Origin: Allobosea sp. CRIB-10
GTDB taxonomy: Bacteria; Pseudomonadota; Alphaproteobacteria; Rhizobiales; Beijerinckiaceae
DNA length: 64,000 bases
Direction of reading: 5' to 3'
Assembly: GCF_900112185.1 (NCBI RefSeq)
Contig: NZ_FOKP01000010.1
Location: forward strand, 123,779 to 187,778
Part shown: one piece after another, positions 52,787-60,977 of the stretch
How the letters are laid out: every line of letters starts with the position of its first letter
How positions within the stretch are numbered: the stretch's first letter is position 1
Program-made: the position numbers and the translations under genes
Notes under the pieces: generated by a model
What the model was told of the DNA's origin: nothing
The model's database searches: none
The model's input: only the letters and a program-made list of their open reading frames with translations

Positions 52787-54223
52787 TCAGTGGTTGGAAT
52801 GCGGGTCCTTGGCCGCAGGCCGTGGCTTGCCGTCCGGCCCTAAGCTCGGCTTGCGCGGGTCCTTGACCCGCCATTCGGTCGGCTCGATGCCGCTGTCGGG
52901 GGAGGCGCCGCGGGGCGCCTCGGCCAGCTTCTGGCCCTTGTATTCGAAGGCGACGGTGCCTTCGGGGTGCTTGAACCAGCCGGGGTCCTTGTAGTCGTTC
53001 CTGGCCAGTCCTTCGCGGACCTTCACCACCGAGAACATGCCGCCCATCTCGACCGGGCCGAACTGGGCGAAGCCCGTCATCATCGGCAATGTGTTGTCGG
53101 GCAGGGGCATCTCCATCGAGCCCATCTCGCCCATGCCGTTCGAGCCCATCGGCATGTAGCCCGGCGCGATCCTGGCGATGCGCTTGGCCAGGTCCTTCTT
53201 GCTCACGCCGATATAGTTCTTCACCGAATGCCCCATCGCATTCATGGTGTGGTGCGATTTGTGGCAGTGGATCGCCCAGTCGCCGGGCTCGTCGGCGACG
53301 AAGTCGAAGGCGCGCATCTGGCCGACGGCGCAGTCGATCGAGACCTCGTCCCAGGCCGCCGCCGGATCGACCCAGCCGCCATCGGTGCACGAGACCTTGA
53401 ACTCGTAGCCGTGCATGTGGATCGGGTGGTTGGTCATGGTCAGGTTGCCGAAGCGGACACGGACCTTGTCGTTCTTGCCAACGACGAGCGGATCGATGCC
53501 CGGGAACACGCGGCTGTTCCAGCACCACATGTTGAACTCGGTCATTTCGGCGACGCGCGGCACATAGGAGCCGGGCTCGATGTCGAAGGCATTGAGCAGG
53601 AAGACGAAGTCGCGGTCGACGCGGCGGAAGGCCGGGTCCCTGGGATACACGACGAAGAAGCCCATCATGCCCATCGCCATCTGGACCATCTCGTCCGAAT
53701 GCGGGTGGTACATGTAGGTGCCGGAGCGCCTGAGCTGGAACTCGTAGACGAAGGTCTTGCCCGGCGGGATATGCGGCTGGTTGAGGCCGCCGACGCCGTC
53801 CATGCCATTGGGCAGGCGCTGGCCGTGCCAATGCACCGCGGTGCTCTCCGGCAGCTTGTTGGTGACGTAGATGCGAACCTTGTCGCCTTCGACCGCCTCG
53901 ATGGTCGGCCCCGGCGACTGGCCGTTATAGCCCGAGAGATAGCCCTTCATGCCTGGCGCGAACTCGCGCACCACCGGCTCGGCGACCAGGTGGAACTCCT
54001 TCCAGTCGCCGTTCATGCGCCAGGGGAGCGACCAGCCATTCAGCGTCGCGACCGGCTGGTAATCCGGCCCCGTCGTCGGCACCAGCGGCGCCTGCGTGAT
54101 AGCTTCCGTCATGGTCGGCGCTTCGGGCACGGTGGCGAAGGCCGTGCGCCCGGACACCGCACCGGCCGCGGCGACGACGAGGCCGGAGGTGCCGATGAAG
54201 CCTCTGCGCGATAGCGTGGTCAT
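52787..54223 (-). CDS. Multicopper oxidase (CopA/laccase-like), Tat-exported
   Basis: A 478-residue oxidase. The N-terminus LSRRGFIGTSGLVVAAAGAV is a twin-arginine signal. The four copper motifs are HWHG (H131, H133), HPHSDEM (H173, H175), HPIHMHGY and HCHKSHHTMNAM, the last matching HCHxxxHxxxxM for type 1 copper. A Met-rich loop (MGSNGMGEMGSMEMPLP) is typical of cuprous oxidases. It probably oxidises Cu(I) in the periplasm. Confidence 0.92.
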   Translation of the reverse strand: MTTLSRRGFIGTSGLVVAAAGAVSGRTAFATVPEAPTMTEAITQAPLVPTTGPDYQPVATLNGWSLPWRMNGDWKEFHLVAEPVVREFAPGMKGYLSGYNGQSPGPTIEAVEGDKVRIYVTNKLPESTAVHWHGQRLPNGMDGVGGLNQPHIPPGKTFVYEFQLRRSGTYMYHPHSDEMVQMAMGMMGFFVVYPRDPAFRRVDRDFVFLLNAFDIEPGSYVPRVAEMTEFNMWCWNSRVFPGIDPLVVGKNDKVRVRFGNLTMTNHPIHMHGYEFKVSCTDGGWVDPAAAWDEVSIDCAVGQMRAFDFVADEPGDWAIHCHKSHHTMNAMGHSVKNYIGVSKKDLAKRIARIAPGYMPMGSNGMGEMGSMEMPLPDNTLPMMTGFAQFGPVEMGGMFSVVKVREGLARNDYKDPGWFKHPEGTVAFEYKGQKLAEAPRGASPDSGIEPTEWRVKDPRKPSLGPDGKPRPAAKDPHSNH

Positions 54224-54243
54224 GGTTTGCTCCTTCCGCCCGC

Positions 54244-55977
54244 TCAGTGCCCGCCGCCGGCATCGCCGCCGCCTGCAGCGGCGACCGTGGCCGAGCCACC
54301 GCCTCCGCTGCCGCCGCCGATCAGCGCGTGCTTGAAGTCGGTATGGGCGATCCAGAAATCGCGCCGGGCATTGATCGCCGCGACATTGGAGAGGATGCGG
54401 CTGCGGGCATCGGCGATGAGATCGGTGACGTCGTTCAGCATGCCGCTGTATTGCAGCAGCGACTGCTCTTGGATGATCTTGCGCAGTGGCAGGACATTGT
54501 TCTGATACTGCCGGGTGATGTCGTAATTGGCGCGGTAGGCGGTATAGGCCTCGCGCGCCTCGGAGCGGGCATTGACCGCCTTCTCCGCCAGCCTGTTGGC
54601 CGCCTGCATGTAGGTCTGCTTGGCGAGCGCGACCTTGGACTGGCCGAAATCATAGATCGGGATGTCGATCTCCAGCTCCAGCGTCCTGCTGCGGCTGGCT
54701 TCGCGCTCGACATGGCCGTCCGGGCCGATGCTGCGGCTGCGGTCATAGGTGCGCCGCCCGAGCAGGTCGATATCGTCCACGAAGCGGGTGGCATTGGCGA
54801 GCCCGAGCGACTTCGCGAGAGCGTCGAGTTCAGCCCGCGCGATCTGGATGTCGACGCGCTTGCGCAGCGCCTCGGCCTCGATCGCCTTGACCGATTGCAA
54901 TCGCGGCAGCGGAGGCAAGCTGCTGGGCAGCTTGAACTTGAGCTCGTCGCCCCAGAGACCGAGCTGGCGAACGAGGCGCTCGCGCTCCTGACGCTGCAGC
55001 TGGCGCGCCTGGGCGAGTTGCACGGTCAGCTCGGCCTCGAAGGCGAATTCGCGGGCCTGGTCGATCTTGTTGACGCCGCCGGATTCGCCGAGCCGCTTGA
55101 ACAGCTCGGAGGCGGCGTCGGCGGAAGCCTTGGCCTGCTGGTAGACGCCGACCTGCGCGTTGGCGGCGACGGCACGGTAATATTGGCGGCGGGTATCGGC
55201 GGCGAGCCGCAGCACCGCCTCGACCGCTCGCAACTGCGCCGTCCTGAAGCGATCCCCGGCGATCTCGGCCCTGGCCGGCAAGGTGATCAGCGCGAGCAGG
55301 CTGCCGACGATCTGGCGCTCGATTTCCACCTCGAAGCGGCCGGAGAGCTTGGAGATGCCGAAGCGCGGATTGGGCGGCAGGCTGGCGGCGACCATCTGCG
55401 CCTCGGCGATGCCGAGTTCGTTGAACGAAGCCTGCAGGCCCCGATTGCTGAGCAGCGCGACCTGGACGGCGCTGTCCGCCGTCAGCGGCTTGCGCAGGAG
55501 CTGGTCGACCCGCGCCTTCGCCGTCAGAGCGATCTGGTCGTCGCCGATCTTGACGACATCCTTGCCGATCTCGGCATAGGCCGCGCCCTGGATCGGCGCC
55601 ATCCCGCCATCGGGCGAGAAGCCGGCGCAGCCGCCGAGCAGCGCCGCCGTCCCGGCGAGCAGGCTCCAGCGCAGCAGGCGGCGGGCGTTCGGCTTGGTCG
55701 GAGAGGTGAAAGTCGGCCTTTCCTGCGATGATTCCGCGACGCAACCGGATGAGGCGTGGGGAACCCATCCCCCTTGTGGGGAGGGGCAGGGGTAGGGGGC
55801 GTAAAGTCGGAACGCATTCGCCGAGAGAGAGGCCGATCCACTTCTACGAGCAGCCTTGCACCCAGTCGTTCGCCCCCCATCCCAATCCCTTCCCTGCAAG
55901 GGGGAAGGGAGGAGCCAGGGCGACAGGCGCTTTGTAGAGGAATCGAGCAAAGCAGTTGCACCAGCAGGCAGCGTCAT
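54244..55977 (-). CDS. TolC/CusC-like outer membrane efflux lipoprotein with abnormal N-terminus
   Basis: The open frame is 577 residues. A lipoprotein signal (RRLLRWSLLAGTAALLGGC, lipobox Cys at codon 117) is followed by a complete TolC-like body with two coiled repeats (DQLLRKPLTADSAVQVALLS; LELEIDIPIYDFGQSKVALA) and a Gly/His-rich tail. The only ATG in frame before the signal is at 55977, which overlaps the upstream lipoprotein stop (ATGA). The ~80 intervening codons translate a palindromic repeat. Either a non-standard start is used or export is impaired. It fits the copper operon as an outer membrane channel. Confidence 0.75.
   Translation of the reverse strand: MTLPAGATALLDSSTKRLSPWLLPSPLQGRDWDGGRTTGCKAARRSGSASLSANAFRLYAPYPCPSPQGGWVPHASSGCVAESSQERPTFTSPTKPNARRLLRWSLLAGTAALLGGCAGFSPDGGMAPIQGAAYAEIGKDVVKIGDDQIALTAKARVDQLLRKPLTADSAVQVALLSNRGLQASFNELGIAEAQMVAASLPPNPRFGISKLSGRFEVEIERQIVGSLLALITLPARAEIAGDRFRTAQLRAVEAVLRLAADTRRQYYRAVAANAQVGVYQQAKASADAASELFKRLGESGGVNKIDQAREFAFEAELTVQLAQARQLQRQERERLVRQLGLWGDELKFKLPSSLPPLPRLQSVKAIEAEALRKRVDIQIARAELDALAKSLGLANATRFVDDIDLLGRRTYDRSRSIGPDGHVEREASRSRTLELEIDIPIYDFGQSKVALAKQTYMQAANRLAEKAVNARSEAREAYTAYRANYDITRQYQNNVLPLRKIIQEQSLLQYSGMLNDVTDLIADARSRILSNVAAINARRDFWIAHTDFKHALIGGGSGGGGSATVAAAGGGDAGGGH
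55760..55918. repeat. REP-like inverted repeat pair inserted at the 5' end of the TolC-like gene
   Basis: Arms CCCATCCCCCTTGTGGGGAG...GGGTAGGGGG (55764-55800) and CCCCCCATCCCAATCCCTTC then CCTGCAAGGGGGAAGGGAGG (55876-55918) are imperfect inverted copies with a ~75-bp spacer. The same layout is seen at 4645-4785 and 15179-15308. Here the element lies inside the reading frame between the coupled ATG and the lipoprotein signal. Confidence 0.65.
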
Positions 55978-56189
55978 GACTTAGGCCCGACCTGGCGGTT
56001 GAGTTCGCGCCAATCCTTCGGCTCGGCCGGGCGGAAGCTCGCGGCGCCGGCGGTCACGCTGCGATAGGACACGGCGGGAACGCGGGCGTTCGGATCGGCC
56101 GGCCGCGCCAGATGCTCCGGGATCGTGGCGGTGCAGGCGCCGAGCACCAGAGCAATCGCCATCAGCAACGGCACCTTCACCAAATTCAC
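55974..56189 (-). CDS. Small lipoprotein at the head of the copper operon
   Basis: A 71-residue protein if started at GTG 56189, with GGGGGA about 9 bases upstream. The N-terminus NLVKVPLLMAIALVLGAC is a lipoprotein signal with lipobox LGAC. The mature part (TATIPEHLARPADPNARVPA, ending WRELNRQVGPKS) matches no family I know. ATG starts further upstream would place the signal internally. Its stop overlaps the ATG of the TolC-like frame. Probably an accessory of the copper efflux/oxidation system. Confidence 0.6.
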   Translation of the reverse strand: MNLVKVPLLMAIALVLGACTATIPEHLARPADPNARVPAVSYRSVTAGAASFRPAEPKDWRELNRQVGPKS

Positions 56190-56250
56190 GACTCGGCATC
56201 CCCCGTTTCGATGCGGCAGGGGTAGCAGCGGGCTTTCGCGGGCGTCCGTT

Positions 56251-56259
56251 ACAAATTGT
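56251..56259. promoter_or_regulatory. Possible CopR/CusR-type site
   Basis: ACAA-A-TTGT inside GTTACAAATTGTTTC lies in the gap between the divergent copper operon and the response regulator gene. OmpR-family metal-sensing regulators bind similar ACAA/TTGT elements. The match is short. Confidence 0.35.
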
Positions 56260-56305
56260 TTCAAAGCGGCGCGGGCGGCCGGGACGTGGCCGCGCTATTG
56301 TAGCG

Positions 56306-57127
56306 ATGATCAGATGGCAGGAGCCCGCTCGCGGGAGCACGGACATTCCGACGCAGACGCAGAGAGAGCCGGTCCCCGTCGCGACGACCGCCGACGACCA
56401 TGGCCATATCCTGATGGTGGACGACGACCCGCAGATCAGGCTGCTCGTCGCGCGCTTCCTGCAGCGGCACGGCTACCAGGTCACCGGTTCGCCGGATGGT
56501 CGCGCCATGCTGGAGGCGCTGGCACACAGCGCCATCGACCTGATCGTGCTCGACCTGATGCTCCCCGGCCGCTCCGGCGTCGAGCTCTGCCGCGAGGTGC
56601 GCGCGACCTCGCAGGTGCCGATCGTGATGCTGACGGCACGAACGGAGGAGAGCGACCGCATCACCGGTCTCGAAGGCGGGGCGGACGACTACGTCACCAA
56701 GCCGTTCAGCGCGCGTGAGCTCCTCGCTCGCATTCGGGCGCTGCTGCGCCGGGCGCGGGCGGCGCGCGGTGCGCCCGCCGCACCGGCGAGCACGATCGTG
56801 AGCTTCGACGGCTGGCGCATGGATCTGCGGCGGCGCGAGCTGCAATCGCCGTCGGGGACGCTGATCGACCTCTCGACCGGCGAGTTCGACCTGCTCGTCG
56901 CCTTCGTCGAGCACGCGAACCGGGTCCTGTCGCGCGAGGCGCTGATGCAGTTCGCCAAGGCGCGGATGAGCGATGATCCGTTCGACCGCACCATCGACGT
57001 CCAGATCAGCCGCCTGCGCCGCAAGCTCGATGCCGATGCGCGTGGCGGCCAGCTGATCAAGACGGTCCGCGGCGCCGGTTACCTGTTCGCCTCGCAGGTC
57101 GATCAGCAGCGAGGACAGCCTGCTTGA
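56306..57127 (+). CDS. OmpR-family response regulator (probable copper response)
   Basis: A 273-residue regulator. The receiver domain (~34-150) has the acidic pair VDDD (residues 38-41), phosphoacceptor D83 (VLDLMLPGRSG) and the lysine in VTKPFSARELL. The winged-helix DNA-binding domain (~170-265) ends ISRLRRKLDADARG...KTVRGAGYLF. The N-terminal ~30 residues before the receiver are atypical, so the true start may lie a little downstream. Its stop overlaps the sensor kinase start (TTGA). Divergence from the copper genes suggests a CopR/CusR role. Confidence 0.9.
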   Translation: MIRWQEPARGSTDIPTQTQREPVPVATTADDHGHILMVDDDPQIRLLVARFLQRHGYQVTGSPDGRAMLEALAHSAIDLIVLDLMLPGRSGVELCREVRATSQVPIVMLTARTEESDRITGLEGGADDYVTKPFSARELLARIRALLRRARAARGAPAAPASTIVSFDGWRMDLRRRELQSPSGTLIDLSTGEFDLLVAFVEHANRVLSREALMQFAKARMSDDPFDRTIDVQISRLRRKLDADARGGQLIKTVRGAGYLFASQVDQQRGQPA

Positions 57128-58482
57128 CGCCTCCAGCCAAGCGGCTCTGGCCCGATACGGTCGCCAGCCGCGCCATCCTGATTCTGGTCGCGGCGCTGCT
57201 CGCCTTCCATCTGCTCGGCTACTGGGCCTATCGCGTCGGCGTCGAGAACCTTGCGACAGCCAATCAGGATCGGGGGCTCGCCGAGCGCATCGTCTCGATC
57301 AAGCGGGCCATCGCCAGCCTGCCCCAGGCGCCAGAACGCGACCGCGTCGCGCATGACCTGTCGAGCGCCAGCCTTGAGGTGCATTGGAGCAAGGTCAGCC
57401 TGGTGCTCGGCACGGCGCCGATGACCGAGCGGACCCGCGCGATGGAGGCGCGGCTCAAGGAACTCGCTCCCGAGCTGGCAGCGGAATCCTTCCGCGTCGG
57501 CTTCGCCGATGACGGCGCGCTCGGCGCCGGCGAGGCCAATGCCTACAAGCACATGATGCTGGTCTCGGTCCGGCTCGACGATGGCTCCTGGGTCAATTTC
57601 TCCTCCTCAGCACTGGGCGCCTCGCAGCATCTCGACTGGGGCCTGACGGCGATCATGATCTGCTTCGCCGTCGGCATCGTCGTCGTTGCGCTGCTGCTGC
57701 TGCGCTGGGCGACACGGCCCCTGCGTGACCTCGCCGAGGCGGCCGAGCGCTTCAGCCTTGACCAGGCGCCGCAGCCCCTTCCCGAAACCGGGCCGGTCGA
57801 GGTGCGCCGCGCCGCGCGTGCCTTCAACACGATGCGCGAGCGCATCCGGCATCTGGTCACCGAGCGGATGCAGGCGATGGCCGCCGTCTCGCATGACCTG
57901 CGCACGCCGATCACGCGCCTCAGGCTCCGCTCCGAATTCCTGGAGGACGACGCGACCCGCGCCCTGATCGACGCCGATCTCGGCGAGATGGAAGCGATGA
58001 TCGACTCGACCCTGGACTATCTGCGCGGCGGCACCTCGAGCGAGCCGCTGCGCCCGGTCGACCTCGCCTCGGTGATCGAGACGATCGTCGACGAGCATGT
58101 CGACCAGGGTCATTTCGTCCTGCTGGTAGGGCTGAATTCCGCCCCGGTCTCCGGCAGACTGCTGTCCCTGAAGCGGGCCGCCTCGAACATCATCGGCAAT
58201 GCCGTGAAGTATGGCCAGGAGGCCAAGGTCAGCATTACCGATGCTGGCGACAGCTATGCCGTCGTCGTCGAGGACGAGGGACCCGGCATCGCCGAGGCCG
58301 ATCGGGAACGGGTGTTTCACCCGTTCGTGCGGCTGGAGGAGTCACGGGGCCGCCAGACCGGCGGCTCGGGGCTGGGCCTGACGATCGCCCTCGCCATCGT
58401 CAGATCCCATGACGGCTCGATCGCTCTGGAGAACCGGGCCGAAGGCGGTCTTCGCGTCACCGTTTCCCTGCCGAAACTGTAG
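57124..58482 (+). CDS. Sensor histidine kinase (probable copper sensor)
   Basis: A 452-residue membrane kinase started at a TTG that overlaps the regulator stop. TM1 is ~15-37 (RAILILVAALLAFHLLGYWA), then a ~130-residue periplasmic region, then TM2 ~172-196 (LTAIMICFAVGIVVVALLLL). HAMP follows, then the phospho-His box VSHDLRTPITRLRL, and the ATPase domain with NIIGNAVKYG, DEGPGIAEADRERVF and GGSGLGLTIALAI. Cognate partner of the adjacent response regulator. Confidence 0.92.
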   Translation: MTPPAKRLWPDTVASRAILILVAALLAFHLLGYWAYRVGVENLATANQDRGLAERIVSIKRAIASLPQAPERDRVAHDLSSASLEVHWSKVSLVLGTAPMTERTRAMEARLKELAPELAAESFRVGFADDGALGAGEANAYKHMMLVSVRLDDGSWVNFSSSALGASQHLDWGLTAIMICFAVGIVVVALLLLRWATRPLRDLAEAAERFSLDQAPQPLPETGPVEVRRAARAFNTMRERIRHLVTERMQAMAAVSHDLRTPITRLRLRSEFLEDDATRALIDADLGEMEAMIDSTLDYLRGGTSSEPLRPVDLASVIETIVDEHVDQGHFVLLVGLNSAPVSGRLLSLKRAASNIIGNAVKYGQEAKVSITDAGDSYAVVVEDEGPGIAEADRERVFHPFVRLEESRGRQTGGSGLGLTIALAIVRSHDGSIALENRAEGGLRVTVSLPKL

Positions 58483-58490
58483 CGCTGGGT

Positions 58491-59399
58491 TCAATCGACA
58501 TCGGCTGGCGCGAGGCGGCGGGCATAGCGCCGCAGGATCGTTTCGAACGTCGCCAGCGCCGGGGATACGGAGCGGCCGCCGGGCCTGATCAGCACGATAT
58601 CGCGCGCGATCGTCGGGTTCGACAATGGTCGGGCGAGGACCCGGCGATGCGGTGCTGCCGCACGCGCATAAGTCGGAAGCACGGCAACGCCGAGACGAGC
58701 CTCGACCAAGGCCAAGGCGGTGGTGATCTGCGACACCTCATAGGCCGGGACGAGTGGAATGCCGACGGTTTCATAGGCGACCTCGACCAGGAGGCGGATG
58801 CCGCTGTCGCGCGTCAGCGTGATCAGCGGCTCGCCCCGCAACTCCCGCCAGTCTACGGTCGTATCGGCGAAGCGGCTGCCGGGGCTGCAGAACAGCATCA
58901 GCTGGTCGCGCGCCATCGGGATGCGTTCGATGCCGTCCTCGACAGCGGCGAAGGTACCGAGGCCGCAATCGACCCGGTTCGTCCTGACGGCCTCGATGAT
59001 CGTGTCGGTGCGCGCATCGAGCACCGCGACCTGCACGCCGGGAAAGCGCTCGCGCATCTCCGCGATCGCCTCGGGCAGGATCGCCGCCGCCAGCAAGGGC
59101 GGAGCAGCGACAGTAATCCGGCCGCGCCGGCGTTCGGCGAGGTCGTTGGCGTTCTGGATGGCGAGGTCGAGATCGTGGACGATCTTGGCGCTGGCGCCCT
59201 GGAACTCCCGGCCCCCTTCCGTCAGTTCGACCCGGCGGGTGGTCCGATCGAACAGGCGGATGCCGAGCGCGTGCTCCAGCTCGCGCACCAATTGCGACAG
59301 AGCCGGCTGCGCCATATGCAGGCGCTCTGCCGCCTTGGTGAAGGTGCCGAGCTCGGCGACGGCGAGGAAGGCCTGGATCTGTCGCAGGGTGACTGCCAT
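58491..59399 (-). CDS. LysR family transcriptional regulator
   Basis: A 302-residue regulator. The HTH (IQAFLAVAELGTFTKAAERL, HMAQPALSQLVRELEHALGI) is followed by an effector domain (GRITVAAPPLLAAAILPEAI). It is divergent from the aldehyde dehydrogenase/DHDPS-like/dioxygenase operon. The 117-bp gap carries a perfect 12-bp palindrome and a second half copy, consistent with a LysR recognition/activation pair. Confidence 0.9.
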   Translation of the reverse strand: MAVTLRQIQAFLAVAELGTFTKAAERLHMAQPALSQLVRELEHALGIRLFDRTTRRVELTEGGREFQGASAKIVHDLDLAIQNANDLAERRRGRITVAAPPLLAAAILPEAIAEMRERFPGVQVAVLDARTDTIIEAVRTNRVDCGLGTFAAVEDGIERIPMARDQLMLFCSPGSRFADTTVDWRELRGEPLITLTRDSGIRLLVEVAYETVGIPLVPAYEVSQITTALALVEARLGVAVLPTYARAAAPHRRVLARPLSNPTIARDIVLIRPGGRSVSPALATFETILRRYARRLAPADVD

Positions 59400-59420
59400 G
59401 CGCTATTCATAAGCATATCA

Positions 59421-59448
59421 TCTGAATTCAGACAAATAAGCTGAATTC
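59421..59448. promoter_or_regulatory. LysR operator with tandem CTGAATTC elements
   Basis: TCTGAATTCAGA (59421-59432) is a perfect palindrome. CTGAATTC recurs at 59441-59448, 19 bp from the first copy. Both lie between the divergent LysR gene and the aldehyde dehydrogenase gene. Paired sites of this spacing are usual for LysR control. Confidence 0.6.
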
Positions 59449-59516
59449 CATATGGCCGTGGCCGGAGCCATCATGCCTCGACATCGCGCCGCTGGCCGCT
59501 CCGTTCGAGGCTTTCC

Positions 59517-60950
59517 ATGACCGCCTATCCCGACCTGCAGCTTTATATCGGCGGCGCCTGGCGCAAGACTTCCGACAGCCTGCCGGTGCTCAACCCGGCC
59601 GATGAGAATGTGATCGGCGCCGTACCGGTCGCTGCTCGTGCCGATCTCGACGACGCCTTGGCTGCGGCCAGGGAGGGCTTCAGAATCTGGAGCCGGACCT
59701 CGCCGCGCGCCCGTGGCGAGATCATGCTCAAGGCCGCCGCGCTGATGCGGGCCCGCATCGACGAGATCGCCCCCGCGATCACGCTCGAGCATGGCAAGCC
59801 CTTCGCCCAGGCGCAGCTCGAGGTGATCCGCGGCTGCGAGTTCTTCGAATGGGACGCGGCCGAGGGCCAGCGCACCTATGGACGGGTGATCCCGAGCGAG
59901 CCCGGCATCAAATATGTCGTGATGCACCAGCCGATCGGCATGGTCGCGGCCTTCTCGCCCTGGAATTTTCCGATGAGCCAGCCGGCGCGCAAGATCGCCG
60001 GGGCGCTCGCCGCGGGCTGCTCGATCATCCTGAAGGCGGCCGAGGAGACCCCGGCCGGCGCGCTCCACATCGCCCGCGCCTTGCATGATGCCGGCCTGCC
60101 GCCCGGCGTGTTCAATCTCGTCTTCGGGGTGCCGGCCGACATCTCGTCCTATCTGATCCCGCAGGAGCAGACCCGGCTGATCGCCTTCACCGGCTCGACC
60201 GCGGTCGGCAAGCATCTGACCCGGATCGCCGCCGACCATATGAAGCCGGTGCTGATGGAACTCGGCGGCCACGCTCCGGTGATCGTCTGCGACGATGTCG
60301 ACCCGGTCGCCGCGGCGACCGCCTCGGCCATCCGCAAGTCGCGCAATGCCGGCCAGGTCTGCACCTCGCCGACCCGCTTCTTCGTGCAGGAGCCGATCTA
60401 CGAGGCTTTCGCCAGGACCTTCGCCGAGAAGGCGCGCTCGGTTGTGATCGGCAACGGGCTCGATGCCGCAACGCAGATGGGCCCGGTCGCCAATCATCGC
60501 CGCATCGAGGCGATGGAGGTGCTGGTCGCCGACGCCAGGGCCAAGGGTGCGCGCGTTCTCGCCGGTGGCGAGCGCATCGGTAATCGCGGCTATTTCTTCC
60601 CGGTGACCGTGCTGGCCGACGTTCCCGACGACGCCCGGGTGATGCGCGAGGAGCCGTTCGGGCCGCTCGCCGTGATCAACCCGGTCTCGACGCTGGACGA
60701 CGCGATCGCCAAGGCGAACGGCCTGCCCTTCGGTCTCGCGGCTTACGCCTTCACCCATTCCGCCAGCCGGGCCGATCGTCTCGCCGACGAGATCGAGGCC
60801 GGCAACGTCTCGATCAACACGCTGGAGGCCTCGGTCGCCGAGGTGCCGTTCGGCGGCGTCAAGGACAGCGGCTATGGCCGCGAGGGCGGCGCCGAGGGTT
60901 TGGCGCATTACACCACCATCAAGACCGTCTCGCACCGCATGGCGATCTGA
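59517..60950 (+). CDS. NAD(P)-dependent aldehyde dehydrogenase, succinate-semialdehyde dehydrogenase-like
   Basis: A 477-residue enzyme. The catalytic Cys is C282 (GQVCTSPTRFFV) and the general base is E248 (ELGGHAPVIV). The SPWNFPMSQPARKIAGALAA block and FTGSTAVGKHL are SSADH-class features. First gene of an operon with a DHDPS-family protein, 3-hydroxyanthranilate dioxygenase and a binding protein. It may oxidise a semialdehyde from aromatic ring cleavage. A 2-oxoglutarate semialdehyde or succinate semialdehyde role is equally compatible. Confidence 0.88.
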   Translation: MTAYPDLQLYIGGAWRKTSDSLPVLNPADENVIGAVPVAARADLDDALAAAREGFRIWSRTSPRARGEIMLKAAALMRARIDEIAPAITLEHGKPFAQAQLEVIRGCEFFEWDAAEGQRTYGRVIPSEPGIKYVVMHQPIGMVAAFSPWNFPMSQPARKIAGALAAGCSIILKAAEETPAGALHIARALHDAGLPPGVFNLVFGVPADISSYLIPQEQTRLIAFTGSTAVGKHLTRIAADHMKPVLMELGGHAPVIVCDDVDPVAAATASAIRKSRNAGQVCTSPTRFFVQEPIYEAFARTFAEKARSVVIGNGLDAATQMGPVANHRRIEAMEVLVADARAKGARVLAGGERIGNRGYFFPVTVLADVPDDARVMREEPFGPLAVINPVSTLDDAIAKANGLPFGLAAYAFTHSASRADRLADEIEAGNVSINTLEASVAEVPFGGVKDSGYGREGGAEGLAHYTTIKTVSHRMAI

Positions 60951-60977
60951 CCGGCGAGCGACAGGGAGATAGCCTAC

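Noticed and set aside
59517..60950. Assignment of the aldehyde dehydrogenase as 2-aminomuconate semialdehyde dehydrogenase
   Set aside because: Motifs are of general SSADH type; only gene context supports the specific role, so it was left unspecific.
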